A stretch of DNA of 23,349 nt, taken from an uncultured Eubacteriales bacterium. GTDB lineage: Bacteria; Bacillota; Clostridia; Oscillospirales; Oscillospiraceae. Below the pieces are notes generated by a model, which worked only from the letters and a program-made list of their open reading frames with translations, searched no databases and had not been told where the DNA came from. Shown here one piece after another: positions 15,200 through 22,943 of this stretch (position 1 is its first letter; every line of letters begins with the position of its first letter). The position numbers and the translations under genes are program-made. The stretch lies in assembly GCA_905202605.1 (NCBI GenBank), contig CAJKSU010000020.1:1-23349 (forward strand), read 5' to 3'.

Positions 15200-15325
15200 G
15201 TTAAAAGGAAGTAGGAGCGGCAGCACCGCACCTCACCGCCAGCCAAAGCGACGCGGTTGATAGCGAAATGCCACAGAATGTGGTCTTGAGCTTCGTGCGG
15301 GTGCTTTGCAGCATCCGCGTTTTTT
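15200..15325 (+). promoter_or_regulatory. L20-type autoregulatory leader of the infC operon
   Basis: About 125 bases of non-coding leader lie between a strong promoter and infC, ending in an intrinsic terminator. The GC-rich pairing segments around 15216-15290 and the terminator just before infC fit the firmicute L20 leader, where free ribosomal protein L20 binds the RNA and promotes termination. The operon content (infC-rpmI-rplT) fits exactly. I assign the class from position and architecture, not from a full structural alignment. Confidence 0.75.
15297..15325 (+). terminator. attenuator terminator in the infC leader
   Basis: GCGGGTGCT/AGCATCCGC (9 bp with one G-T pair, loop TTGC) followed by G and six Ts. 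It lies just before the infC ribosome site, so it decides how much transcript enters the operon. Confidence 0.88.
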
Positions 15326-15341
15326 GTTGGAGGTGTTTCAT

Positions 15342-15860
15342 ATCAGCAAACTAGACCATCAGCTTAATGAGGATATCAGAGACAAGGAAATCCGTGTGAT
15401 CGACACCACTGGTGAACAGCTTGGTATTATGTCCCCGCGGGACGCTCTGGCAAGAGCCTACGATCAGGGGCTGGATCTGGTAAAGATCTCTCCCAACGCC
15501 ACCCCGCCGGTGTGCAAGATCATGGACTACGGCAAGTTCCGCTTTGAGCAGACCAAAAAGGAAAAAGAGGCCAAGAAGAACCAGCATGTGACCGAGATCA
15601 AGGAAGTTCGCATGTCTCCCGGTATTGACACCAACGACTTTAATGTTAAGGTCAAGAGCGCACTGAAGTTCTTGAAGGATGGCAATCGAGTCAAGGTGAC
15701 GGTTCGGTTCCGTGGTCGTGAGATGGCGCATACCGATATCGGCAAGACGCTGCTGGCACAGTTTGGCGAGATGTGTGCTGAAACCGCCAATATCGAGCGC
15801 GCCCCCAAGCTGGATGGACGTCATATGTCCATGTTCCTTGGACCCAAGACAAATAAGTAA
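15342..15860 (+). CDS. infC: translation initiation factor IF-3, likely AUC start
   Basis: 172 residues when started at ATC 15342. GGAGGT (15329-15334) is seven bases upstream, and the product then begins ISKLDHQLNEDIRDKEIRVI, as family members do. The only in-frame ATG upstream (15306) lies inside the attenuator stem and would add a non-conserved leader. A GTG at 15333 overlaps the ribosome site. IF-3 binds the 30S subunit and rejects non-canonical start codons; AUU-started infC in E. coli and Bacillus is known to be self-regulated this way. The N domain covers about 1-80, the basic linker TKKEKEAKKNQH lies in the middle, and the C domain runs from KEVRMSPGID to the end. It is first in an operon with rpmI and rplT. 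Confidence 0.93.
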   Translation: MSKLDHQLNEDIRDKEIRVIDTTGEQLGIMSPRDALARAYDQGLDLVKISPNATPPVCKIMDYGKFRFEQTKKEKEAKKNQHVTEIKEVRMSPGIDTNDFNVKVKSALKFLKDGNRVKVTVRFRGREMAHTDIGKTLLAQFGEMCAETANIERAPKLDGRHMSMFLGPKTNK

Positions 15861-15896
15861 ATCCCTTTTTTATAATACGGAAGGAGTTACACCATT

Positions 15897-16097
15897 ATGG
15901 CGAACAAGATTAAGACGCACTCCGGTGCAAAGAAAAGATTCAAGATGACCAAGAACGGCAAGGTGAAGAAGGCCTGCGCATTCAAGAGCCATATCCTCAC
16001 CAAGAAGGAAACCAAGCGTACCCGCCGTCTGCGTCAGGGCGGTTATGCCGACAAGACCAACGTTAAGGCTATCAAAGAGCTGATTCCCTACAAATAA
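15897..16097 (+). CDS. rpmI: 50S ribosomal protein L35
   Basis: 66 residues from ATG 15897 with GGAAGGAG upstream. Very basic, with the L35 signature [20 protein letters not shown] at the N terminus and [12 protein letters not shown] further on. It is a small structural protein of the large subunit. It lies between infC (36-base gap) and rplT (36-base gap), the standard bacterial order, and shares their L20-controlled transcript. Length is normal for the family. Confidence 0.97.
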   Translation: MANKIKTHSGAKKRFKMTKNGKVKKACAFKSHILTKKETKRTRRLRQGGYADKTNVKAIKELIPYK

Positions 16098-16133
16098 TCA
16101 ACGCTTGCTACACTTCTAAGGAGGATAACATAA

Positions 16134-16487
16134 ATGGCTAGAGTAAAAGGCGCAATGATGACGCGCAAGAGACGCAACAAGACCCTCAAGATCGCAAAGG
16201 GCTACTGGGGCAGCAAATCCAAGCATTTCAAGATGGCGAAAGAAGCCGTCATGAAGTCCGGCAACTATGCGTTCCGTGACCGTCGCGCGAAGAAGAGAGA
16301 TTTCCGTAAGCTGTGGATCACCCGTATCTCCGCGGCTGTTGCCCCCTATGATATCAACTACTCCCGCTTCATGAACGGCCTCAAAAAGGCTGGCATCACC
16401 ATGAACCGGAAGATGCTCTCCGAGCTGGCAATCAACGATGCTACCGCATTTGCAGCTCTGGTTGAGACCGCAAAGAAGGCTCTTTAA
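16134..16487 (+). CDS. rplT: 50S ribosomal protein L20
   Basis: 117 residues from ATG 16134, with AAGGAGGA at a good distance. The basic N-terminal extension [20 protein letters not shown] is followed by [19 protein letters not shown] and the globular C domain with [14 protein letters not shown] sequence (here [11 protein letters not shown]). L20 is needed early in 50S assembly and also represses its own operon by binding the leader RNA. It is the last gene of infC-rpmI-rplT, closed by two terminators in a row. Confidence 0.97.
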   Translation: MARVKGAMMTRKRRNKTLKIAKGYWGSKSKHFKMAKEAVMKSGNYAFRDRRAKKRDFRKLWITRISAAVAPYDINYSRFMNGLKKAGITMNRKMLSELAINDATAFAALVETAKKAL

Positions 16488-16498
16488 TTTGCATTCTG

Positions 16499-16535
16499 CC
16501 GCCGCTGGACAAAATCCAGCGGCGGTTTTACTTTT
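16499..16535 (+). terminator. first terminator after rplT
   Basis: CCGCCGCTGGA/TCCAGCGGCGG, 11 bp around a CAAAA loop, then TTTTACTTTT. A strong canonical intrinsic terminator. Confidence 0.92.
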
Positions 16536-16580
16536 AAGGCAGCCCGACACAAATGCGTGCCGGGTTGCCTTGATTTTTTT
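16536..16580 (+). terminator. second, back-to-back terminator after rplT
   Basis: AAGGCAGCCCG pairs with CGGGTTGCCTT (11 bp, one G-T), then GATTTTTTT. It starts directly after the U-tract of the first terminator and makes a tandem stop before the MATE promoter. Confidence 0.88.
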
Positions 16581-16590
16581 GTTTGAATAC

Positions 16591-16620
16591 TTGACATTTG
16601 GACTGTCGTTGTGGTTGAAT
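16591..16620 (+). promoter_or_regulatory. sigma-A promoter of the first MATE gene
   Basis: -35 TTGACA (16591-16596), 18-base spacer, -10 TTGAAT (16615-16620), 33 bases before the start codon. Confidence 0.65.
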
Positions 16621-16653
16621 AGATAGAAATACTTAGAATTCGGAGAAAAAGCA

Positions 16654-18012
16654 ATGAGTGTAGAGAAAACGCTTGTAAACGATATGTCGCAGGGGCCGGT
16701 GTTGAAGGGGCTCATCCGGTTTGCTATTCCGATGATCCTGGCCAACCTGCTTCAGGCCGTTTACAGTATGGTGGATATGATCGTGGTAGGCCAGTTCGAC
16801 GGGCCTGCGGGACTGTCGGCAGTGGGCATCGGTGGCCAGCTCACCAACCTATTTCTGGCGGTGGGCATGGGCTTTTCTAATGGAGCGCAGGTGGTCATCT
16901 CCCAGCAGGTGGGCATGAAAAGCAAGAAGATTTCCAAGACTATTGGTACGCTGCTGACCACGGAGCTGCTGCTGGCGGTGATCGTGGGTGCCATCGGCAT
17001 TGTGTTCCATCAGGGCATCCTGGGGCTGATGAACACGCCCGAGGCCGCTTGGGATGAAGCGGTGGGCTATCTGGTGATTTGCAGCTGCGGCATGATTTTC
17101 ATCTACGGCTATAACGCCCTGTGTGCCGTGCTCCGGGGCATGGGCGAGAGTAAACTGCCCATGGTGTTCATTGCTGTGGCGTCGCTGGTGAATGTGGTGC
17201 TGGATCTGATTTTTGTGGGCGGCCTTCACTGGGACGCATCCGGCGCTGCGGCGGCAACGGTGATTGCTCAGGGGGTGGCGTTCTTCTGCGCGGCGGTGTT
17301 CCTCTACCGACATAAGGAGGCCATGCAGTTCGATTTTCGCCTGCGCAGCTTTGCCGTTGACCGGGAGCAGCTGGGAGCGCTGTGCCGGCTGGGTATTCCC
17401 TCGGTTGTGCAGCAGTTTTTGATTACCATTTCTATTACATTTGTCAATGCACAGGTGAATGCGTTTGCTGTGACGGCCTCTGCGGTGGATTCCGTGGGCG
17501 GAAAGCTCAACATGGTGGCAAATATCATCACCGGCGCCATTTCCACCGCTGCGGCAACGATGATTGCCCAGAGCTTCGGAGCCAGAAAGATGGATCGGGT
17601 GAAGCATGCGTTTCGGGCCTGCATGGCGATCTGCATGGTCTGGTGGGTGATTCTCTCCGCCTGCTATCTGCTGTTCCCCCGGCAGATTTTCGGGCTGTTC
17701 ACCACCGATGAGCAGGTGCTGGAGCTGGCGCCTACCTATCTCCGGTATGCGGTGATTTGGCTGCTGGCGCTGTGCAGCATGGATGCCCCCTTTGCGCTGG
17801 TGCAGGGTGTGGGCTATGCCAGCTTTAATCTGGTGGTCGGCCTGCTGGACGGCGTGGTAGCAAGAATCGGCCTGAGTATGGTTTTGGGTCACGTTATGGG
17901 GCTTACGGGCTTCTGGCTGGGCAACGGTCTGGCCGGATTCGTGACCACCATCGCCATGGGAATCTACTATCTCACAGGACGATGGGAGAAACGGGAGACG
18001 ATTACAAAATAA
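16654..18012 (+). CDS. MATE-family efflux transporter (first of two)
   Basis: 452 residues from ATG 16654 with CGGAGAA upstream. Twelve predicted membrane helices in two similar halves. MATE hallmarks include GPVLKGLIRFAIPMILANLL at the start, MVDMIVVGQFDGPAGLSAVG, and SKLPMVFIAVASLVNVVLDL after helix 4. In the second half, NMVANIITGAISTAAATMIA and a late VGLLDGVVARIGLSMVL block match clostridial NorM/DinF-type exporters. Such proteins expel drugs or metabolites by sodium or proton antiport across the cell membrane; the substrate here is unknown. A second, related MATE gene follows after 133 bases with its own promoter. No regulator lies beside the pair. Confidence 0.93.
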   Translation: MSVEKTLVNDMSQGPVLKGLIRFAIPMILANLLQAVYSMVDMIVVGQFDGPAGLSAVGIGGQLTNLFLAVGMGFSNGAQVVISQQVGMKSKKISKTIGTLLTTELLLAVIVGAIGIVFHQGILGLMNTPEAAWDEAVGYLVICSCGMIFIYGYNALCAVLRGMGESKLPMVFIAVASLVNVVLDLIFVGGLHWDASGAAAATVIAQGVAFFCAAVFLYRHKEAMQFDFRLRSFAVDREQLGALCRLGIPSVVQQFLITISITFVNAQVNAFAVTASAVDSVGGKLNMVANIITGAISTAAATMIAQSFGARKMDRVKHAFRACMAICMVWWVILSACYLLFPRQIFGLFTTDEQVLELAPTYLRYAVIWLLALCSMDAPFALVQGVGYASFNLVVGLLDGVVARIGLSMVLGHVMGLTGFWLGNGLAGFVTTIAMGIYYLTGRWEKRETITK

Positions 18013-18061
18013 GTATGTGATCTTCCACAAAAACAGCGGAATATCCTGCGGAAACCTTGGC

Positions 18062-18090
18062 TTGCGGCACTTTTTCTCCTGTGATATAAT
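18062..18090 (+). promoter_or_regulatory. sigma-A promoter of the second MATE gene
   Basis: -35 TTGCGG (18062-18067), 17-base spacer, perfect -10 TATAAT (18085-18090). The second MATE gene can thus be expressed independently of the first. Confidence 0.65.
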
Positions 18091-18145
18091 CAATGTGCAT
18101 GCTGAATAATATGATATCGAACTAATTGCAAAGGAGTATGTCACA

Positions 18146-19510
18146 TTGGAGAAAACAATGATTAATGACCTGACCACAGGCAGTGTCGGAAAGGAACTGC
18201 TGCGGTTTTCGTTTCCGTTTATGCTGTCCAATGCCCTACAGACGGTGTATAATCTGGTAGATATGGTTGTTGTGGGGCAGTTTGTAGGAAGTGCAGGATT
18301 GACCGCAGTGTCTCTGGGTGGTCAGATTACGTGGCTGCTCTGCTGTCTTGCCATCGGCTATGCCTCTGGCGGTCAGATTCTTATCTCCCAGCTGGTAGGC
18401 ACCCGGGATCATGAGGGCATCCACCGAACCATCGGCACGCTGTTTACCGCCGTTGCGCTGTTCTCGATTCTGTTTACGGTGCTGGGGATCGCGGTGCATC
18501 GCCCACTACTTAGGCTCTTAAATACCCCCGCCGAGGCCATGGAACAGGCGGTGGATTATGTGGTGGTTTGCAGCGCAGGAATGTTCTTTGTCTACGGCTA
18601 TAATACCGTGTCGGCGGTGCTGCGCGGCATGGGAGACTCCACCCGGCCGTTTCTGTTCATTGCCATTGCTGCAATTATCAACGTTTTTTTAGATCTGCTT
18701 TTTGTCGGTGCCATGGGGATGGAGAGCGGCGGCGCAGCGTTGGCAACGGTCATTTCTCAAGCCGCATCCTTTGTGATCTCTGTGATTTATCTATACATTC
18801 GGAGAGAGAGTTTCGGTTTTGATTTTAAGCTTCGTAGTTTTGCGATCGATGGCAAGACTTTTAAGGCCCTATCCTATCTGGGACTTCCCCTGACAGTACA
18901 GACCTCCGCTATCAATATTTCCATGCTGTATGTCAGTGCCGGGATCAACACCTATGGCCTGGTTTATGCATCGGTTTTTGGTATTGGAAGCAAGCTGTGC
19001 TCCGTGATGTTCATTATCACAAACTCCATTTCCACCGCTAGTGCCACCATGTTTGGCCAAAATCTCGGTGCTGGAAAACACGACCGCGTACGGCAGGTAT
19101 TCTGGTTTGGAAATCTGTACTGCATGGTATTCTTTGCAGTAGTTGCAGTGGTATGTCTGGCATTTCCAGAGGCGATTTTCCGACTGTTTACTGCTGATGC
19201 TGATGTAATCGCAAATGCCGGACGCTATATGGTGACTGTGGTCGTATTGTTCTTTGGGTTTGCAGCTATGACCTCTGGAATTGCGCTGATCAACGGCATT
19301 GGAAATGGCAGCTTGAGCCTGATTACGGCAATGCTGGACGGCGTGATTGTCCGGATTGGACTCTGCATTCTGCTGGCAGGTCCCTGCGGCATGGGCGTTT
19401 GGGGGTATTTCTGGGGGCATGCTCTGGCCGGCTTTGTCAGTGTGATCATCGGTGATTTCTACTACCTCAGCGGTCTGTGGAAAAAGCGGAAGCTGATGGT
19501 GGAACAGTAA
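18146..19510 (+). CDS. MATE-family efflux transporter (second of two), TTG start
   Basis: 454 residues starting at TTG 18146. AAAGGAG (18130-18136) is nine bases upstream, whereas the next in-frame ATG (18158) would be 21 bases away. The N terminus EKTMINDLTTGSVGKELLRF also aligns with the first MATE protein (EKTLVNDMSQGPVLKGLIRF), supporting this start. Twelve helices are present in the same plan, with NLVDMVVVGQFVGSAGLTAV, STRPFLFIAIAAIINVFLDL and FIITNSISTASATMFGQNLG. The pair is a divergent duplication. GtrA follows ten bases later and is probably on the same message. Transported substrate is unknown. Confidence 0.92.
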   Translation: MEKTMINDLTTGSVGKELLRFSFPFMLSNALQTVYNLVDMVVVGQFVGSAGLTAVSLGGQITWLLCCLAIGYASGGQILISQLVGTRDHEGIHRTIGTLFTAVALFSILFTVLGIAVHRPLLRLLNTPAEAMEQAVDYVVVCSAGMFFVYGYNTVSAVLRGMGDSTRPFLFIAIAAIINVFLDLLFVGAMGMESGGAALATVISQAASFVISVIYLYIRRESFGFDFKLRSFAIDGKTFKALSYLGLPLTVQTSAINISMLYVSAGINTYGLVYASVFGIGSKLCSVMFIITNSISTASATMFGQNLGAGKHDRVRQVFWFGNLYCMVFFAVVAVVCLAFPEAIFRLFTADADVIANAGRYMVTVVVLFFGFAAMTSGIALINGIGNGSLSLITAMLDGVIVRIGLCILLAGPCGMGVWGYFWGHALAGFVSVIIGDFYYLSGLWKKRKLMVEQ

Positions 19511-19520
19511 AGGAGAAGCA

Positions 19521-19934
19521 ATGGAACAAATCATCCTGCTGGTAAAGAAATACTGGAGCATTCTCAGCTATCTGTTTTTTGGCGTGGTAACCACTGTGGT
19601 GAATATGGCTGTGTACTATGTAGGCTATCATGTCTGCGGCCTCAGCAGCGACCTGTCAACTGTGATTGCATGGGTGCTGGCGGTGCTGACGGCGTTCTTG
19701 ACCAATAAGCCATTCGTGTTCTGCAGTCACGACTGGTCACCCAAGGTGCTGCTGCCGGAGGCGGGGAGCTTTTTCGGGTGCCGCCTTGGATCCGGTGTTG
19801 TGGAGCTTGCGGTGATGCATATCACGGTGGAGATGCTGGGTCTGCCGGGGATGCTCATGAAGCTGCTGGTCAATGTGATCGTGGTGATCCTTAACTACGT
19901 GGCAAGCAAGCTGCTGGTGTTCCGGAAAAAGTAA
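19521..19934 (+). CDS. GtrA-family membrane protein
   Basis: 137 residues with AAAGGAG before ATG 19521. Four membrane helices in the GtrA pattern: SILSYLFFGVVTTVVNMAVY at the start, a central LSTVIAWVLAVLTAFLTNKP with the family's conserved N-K before the loop, and a last helix ending NYVASKLLVFRKK. GtrA-like proteins are thought to flip or present undecaprenyl-linked sugars for modifying wall polymers, although many members have no tested role. It sits ten bases after the second MATE gene and ends just before a terminator shared with the convergent xpt gene. No glycosyltransferase neighbour is present. Confidence 0.9.
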   Translation: MEQIILLVKKYWSILSYLFFGVVTTVVNMAVYYVGYHVCGLSSDLSTVIAWVLAVLTAFLTNKPFVFCSHDWSPKVLLPEAGSFFGCRLGSGVVELAVMHITVEMLGLPGMLMKLLVNVIVVILNYVASKLLVFRKK

Positions 19935-19944
19935 TTGAATAGAA

Positions 19945-19985
19945 GAACCGCTGTGGTCTGAGCATTCAGATCGCAGCGGTTTTGC
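19945..19985. terminator. bidirectional terminator between gtrA-family gene and xpt
   Basis: AACCGCTG/CAGCGGTT outer stem with GTCTGA/TCAGAT inside, followed by TTTTG on the plus strand. The genes on both sides converge here, so it can serve both. Confidence 0.75.
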
Positions 19986-19996
19986 ATGCAATGAGG

Positions 19997-20578
19997 TTAA
20001 ATATGGCGGAAGCCGATTTCCCCTGTTTCGCCGTTCATGCTGTCCACAATGGCGAGAGACTCCAGATGGATGCCCTTCTGGCGGAAGCGGTCACCGGCAC
20101 CCTGAAAGCCCTTTTCAATGGCAATTCCAACCCCTGCCAGATAGGCGCCGGCTTGATTCAGAATGTCCATCAAACCTTCCAGCGCTTTTCCATTGGCAAG
20201 AAAGTCATCGATGATCAGCACCCGGTCGTTGGGGCCGAGATACCGGCGGTCTACCACTACATCGCTGATGGTCTTGTGGGTGAAGGATTCCACCTTTGCG
20301 GTAAAAACATCCTTGCCCAGATTCAGGGACTTGGACTTCTTTGCAAATACGACAGGACAGTGGAAGCTCTGCGCAGCGATGCAGGCAATGCCGATGCCCG
20401 ATGCCTCAATGGTGAGAATCTTGTTGACACCTTCTCCGGCGAACAGCCGAGCCCATTCCTCTCCCATTTTCTCCAACAGGTCAATGTCCATCTGATGGTT
20501 CAAAAAGCTGCTCACCTTCAAAATATTGCCGGGATAAACCTCGCCATCCTGCATAATCCGTCTTTCTAACAGTTCCAT
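19997..20578 (-). CDS. xpt: xanthine phosphoribosyltransferase
   Basis: 193 residues from ATG 20578 with GGAGGCGGAAGC upstream. The sequence follows Xpt closely: N terminus MELLERRIMQDGEVYPGNIL, LTIEASGIGIACIAA in the core, and the PRPP-binding loop VLIIDDFLANGKAL at 120-133. It converts xanthine and PRPP to XMP in purine salvage. Length is normal. It converges on the GtrA-family gene across a shared terminator and has its own promoter. The short leader is not a purine riboswitch, although xpt in Bacillus is controlled by one. No pbuX xanthine permease gene lies beside it. Confidence 0.95.
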   Translation of the reverse strand: MELLERRIMQDGEVYPGNILKVSSFLNHQMDIDLLEKMGEEWARLFAGEGVNKILTIEASGIGIACIAAQSFHCPVVFAKKSKSLNLGKDVFTAKVESFTHKTISDVVVDRRYLGPNDRVLIIDDFLANGKALEGLMDILNQAGAYLAGVGIAIEKGFQGAGDRFRQKGIHLESLAIVDSMNGETGEIGFRHI

Positions 20579-20645
20579 GCTTCCGCCTCCATATTCGGCA
20601 TGTGCCGCTTAGTCCTTACTGTTTGCCAAATAAACAGTATAAAAC

Positions 20646-20674
20646 ATTATAATACGCATTCCCCAAAAGCACAA
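20646..20674 (-). promoter_or_regulatory. sigma-A promoter of xpt
   Basis: Minus strand: -35 TTGTGC (20674-20669), 17-base spacer, perfect -10 TATAAT (20651-20646). The roughly 60-base leader holds two hairpins: ACTGTTT/AAACAGT (20618-20624 with 20632-20638) and CGGCA/TGCCG (20596-20600 with 20603-20607). Confidence 0.7.
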
Positions 20675-20712
20675 GGAAAAATGTCAGAAATTCTGGTCTG
20701 CGCAAAATCGAT

Positions 20713-20732
20713 TGAACCAGTTCTGCGGTTCA
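20713..20732 (-). terminator. possible weak terminator after the nucleotidyltransferase gene
   Basis: TGAACC/GGTTCA, 6 bp with an 8-base loop, then AATCGATTTTG on the minus strand. It is the only hairpin between this operon and the xpt promoter, but it is weak. Confidence 0.35.
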
Positions 20733-20743
20733 GCCAATGCAGT

Positions 20744-21484
20744 TTATTTTTGCGCCCGGAGATAATCCTCAACCTCCTGAAGCTGCTGGGGGGTGTTGAC
20801 GCCGATGATCTGCATGCCCAGATCGACACAGCAGAGGCCAATGGCGCCGCCGTTCCGGCGGATCAGCTCCGGTACATCGGTGAGGTAGTATTCGCCCTGT
20901 GCATTGTCGTCCTTGAGCTGACCGAGATGCCGCAGCAGCGTCTTGCAGTCAAAGGCGTAAACGCCCGCATTCAGCTCCCGGATATTCTTCTGCTCCGGGG
21001 TGCAGTCCTTGTCCTCTACCACCCGAAGGAAATTTCCGCTTTCATCCCGGAGAATGCGCCCGTAGGGCAGCTCCTGATTGCTGGTGCCGGTGAGGAAGGT
21101 GCAGGGACAGCCGCTTTTCTCATGCGTTTCCAGCAGCGCCTGATAGGTTTCCTTCCGGATCAGGGGCATGTCGCCGCAGCAGACCAGTACGGTGCCGTCA
21201 AAGTCCCGGAGATATTCCTGAGCGCACTGGACTGCGTGACCGGTGCCGCGTTGCGGATCCTGTACGGCATAGGGATAGTCGGGGAAAGCCTCCATCACCT
21301 TTTCACGGAGATAGCCTGCAACAATGATCGTGTTCCCCTTGGGGAGAAAATCCAGCGCAGAGAGAACATAGTGGAGCAACGGCTGACCGTCGGCAATCCG
21401 CATAACCTTTGGCAGGTTGCAGGCCTCGGACTGGAGCCGGGTGCCCTTTCCGGCGGCAAGAATGACGGCTTTTACAGGCTTCAT
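20744..21484 (-). CDS. GlmU-N-like sugar-1-phosphate nucleotidyltransferase
   Basis: 246 residues from ATG 21484, two bases after deoC. The N-terminal pyrophosphorylase domain of GlmU is clear: LAAGKGTRL (9-17) with a following conserved Lys26, RGTGHAVQCA, CCGDMPLI, RVVEDKD, the ELNAGVYAF segment and DNAQGEYYLTD. The left-handed beta-helix acetyltransferase domain of GlmU is absent and the stop is clean, so this is a stand-alone one-domain enzyme. It probably joins a nucleotide (likely UTP) to GlcNAc-1-P or a similar sugar phosphate, for wall precursors. It is the last gene of an operon with mnmG, tatD and deoC. A full glmU may exist elsewhere. Confidence 0.88.
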   Translation of the reverse strand: MKPVKAVILAAGKGTRLQSEACNLPKVMRIADGQPLLHYVLSALDFLPKGNTIIVAGYLREKVMEAFPDYPYAVQDPQRGTGHAVQCAQEYLRDFDGTVLVCCGDMPLIRKETYQALLETHEKSGCPCTFLTGTSNQELPYGRILRDESGNFLRVVEDKDCTPEQKNIRELNAGVYAFDCKTLLRHLGQLKDDNAQGEYYLTDVPELIRRNGGAIGLCCVDLGMQIIGVNTPQQLQEVEDYLRAQK

Positions 21485-21486
21485 GG

Positions 21487-22137
21487 TCAGTCCTCCAGTC
21501 CGCTGACGATGGCGATACCGGCGCTGGCGCCGATCCGGTCGGCTCCTGCTTCGATCATCTCCATGGCCTCTTCATAGCTGTGGATGCCGCCGCTGGCCTT
21601 GACCTTCAGGCCGCCTGCGGACTTTTTCATCAGTGCCACATCCTTGGCCTTTGCGCCGCCTGAGGAGAAGCCGGTGGAGGTCTTTACAAAGTCGGCTCCG
21701 GCGTTTTTAGATGCCTGACAGGCCTTTACAATCTCATCCTCGGTGAGCAGGCAGGTTTCCAGAATGACCTTCAATACCTTGCCGGGGCAGGCGGTGCGAA
21801 CGGCCTTGATATCGGCCTCTACAGCGTCCCAATTCCCGTCTTTGGCAGCGCCCACATCCAGCACCATGTCGATCTCATCTGCGCCCAGTGCGGTCATAGC
21901 GCCTGCCTCCGCAGCCTTTACCACGGTGCAGCCCAGCGGGAAGCCGACCACCACGCAGAGCTTTACATCGGAGCCGGAAAGGCATTCCTTTGCCAGCACG
22001 GCGCGTCCGGAGTTGACACAGACGGAACAGAAGTGATATTCCTTGGCCTCGTCACAGAGCGTTTTGATCTGCTGGGCGGTGGCGTTGGGCTTTAACAGGG
22101 TGTGGTCGATCATCTTTGCAAGATCCAGTTTTGTCAT
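21487..22137 (-). CDS. deoC: 2-deoxyribose-5-phosphate aldolase
   Basis: 216 residues from ATG 22137. DeoC signature throughout: [11 protein letters not shown] at 10-20, [17 protein letters not shown] (62-78), [16 protein letters not shown] with the catalytic aspartate, the Schiff-base lysine in [14 protein letters not shown] (K152) and the second catalytic lysine in KVKASGGI (K180). It splits deoxyribose-5-phosphate into glyceraldehyde-3-phosphate and acetaldehyde during deoxynucleoside breakdown. It lies two bases from tatD and two bases from the nucleotidyltransferase gene, so all three are translated from one message. No deoR-type regulator or nucleoside phosphorylase is adjacent. Confidence 0.96.
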   Translation of the reverse strand: MTKLDLAKMIDHTLLKPNATAQQIKTLCDEAKEYHFCSVCVNSGRAVLAKECLSGSDVKLCVVVGFPLGCTVVKAAEAGAMTALGADEIDMVLDVGAAKDGNWDAVEADIKAVRTACPGKVLKVILETCLLTEDEIVKACQASKNAGADFVKTSTGFSSGGAKAKDVALMKKSAGGLKVKASGGIHSYEEAMEMIEAGADRIGASAGIAIVSGLED

Positions 22138-22139
22138 GG

Positions 22140-22919
22140 TTATTCTCCTTTTTCTGTGGGAATCCGGAAAAAGCGTTTTCCGTTTTCCGTGGTAATGGCG
22201 GCTACCTCTTCGGTGGAAAGCCCCTTGATTTCCGCAATTTTCTCTGCCACCTTCGGCACATAGCCGGAATGGTTCCGCTTGCCGCGGTAGGGGACCGGGG
22301 CGAGGTAGGGGCAGTCGGTTTCAATCATAATCCGCTCCATGGGAACGGCGGCAATGGCCTCCAAAGCCCGGCGGGCATTTTTAAAGGTGACCACGCCGGT
22401 AAAGCTCACATACCAACCCAGCCGCACCAGCTCCTGCGCCATTTCGGCGCTGCCGGAAAAGCAGTGGAATACGCCGGGAACCTTATCCGCCCATTTGCGG
22501 ACGATTTCCAGACCGTCCCCGTGGGCTTCCCGCTCGTGGATCACCACGGGTTTTCCCAGCCGGTCTGCCAGCGCCATCTGGCGGTCAAACCAGTGCTTCT
22601 GGATACCGTGGGGAACATCGTCATAGTGATAATCCAGACCAATTTCCCCAATGGCAACCACCTTGGAATGCTGGGCCAGCTGACCGTAGGTTTCGAGATC
22701 AGCCTCGGTCATGTCCCCGGTGTTTCCGGGCCATGCGCCCACCACGGCATAGACAAAAGGATACTGTTCCGCAATGGAAATGGCCTTCTGCGAGGACGGA
22801 ATATCGCAGCCGATATCGTTGATCAGGGTAATGCCCTGGCGGTAAAGCTCCGGCAGAAGTACGTCGCGGTCTTTGTCGAAGGCTTCGTCGTCATAGTGGG
22901 CGTGTGTGTCATAAAACAA
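22140..22919 (-). CDS. tatD: TatD-family metal-dependent deoxyribonuclease, TTG start
   Basis: 259 residues starting at TTG 22919, with AGGAGG (22932-22927) seven bases upstream; translation begins [11 protein letters not shown] as in homologues. Metal ligands are in place: H6 and H8 in DTHAH, E92 in GEIGLDY, H128 in VIHERE, H152 in FHCFSG and D202 in ETDCPYLAP. The usual G(V/I)HPH-like segment reads GAWPGNTG (61-68) here. TatD proteins are TIM-barrel hydrolases with 3'-5' exonuclease activity on DNA/RNA, used in repair or quality control. The gene lies 20 bases after mnmG and two bases before deoC in a tight operon. Confidence 0.93.
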   Translation of the reverse strand: MFYDTHAHYDDEAFDKDRDVLLPELYRQGITLINDIGCDIPSSQKAISIAEQYPFVYAVVGAWPGNTGDMTEADLETYGQLAQHSKVVAIGEIGLDYHYDDVPHGIQKHWFDRQMALADRLGKPVVIHEREAHGDGLEIVRKWADKVPGVFHCFSGSAEMAQELVRLGWYVSFTGVVTFKNARRALEAIAAVPMERIMIETDCPYLAPVPYRGKRNHSGYVPKVAEKIAEIKGLSTEEVAAITTENGKRFFRIPTEKGE

Positions 22920-22943
22920 AGGAATTCCTCCTGAATGGGTGAA

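Noticed and set aside
16849..18231. 460-codon minus-strand ORF opposite the first MATE gene
   Set aside because: The His/Gln-rich product is typical of antisense reading through membrane-protein codons. No supporting signal.
20579..20645. Purine riboswitch ahead of xpt
   Set aside because: Looked for because Bacillus xpt has one. The leader is too short and lacks the conserved three-way junction core.
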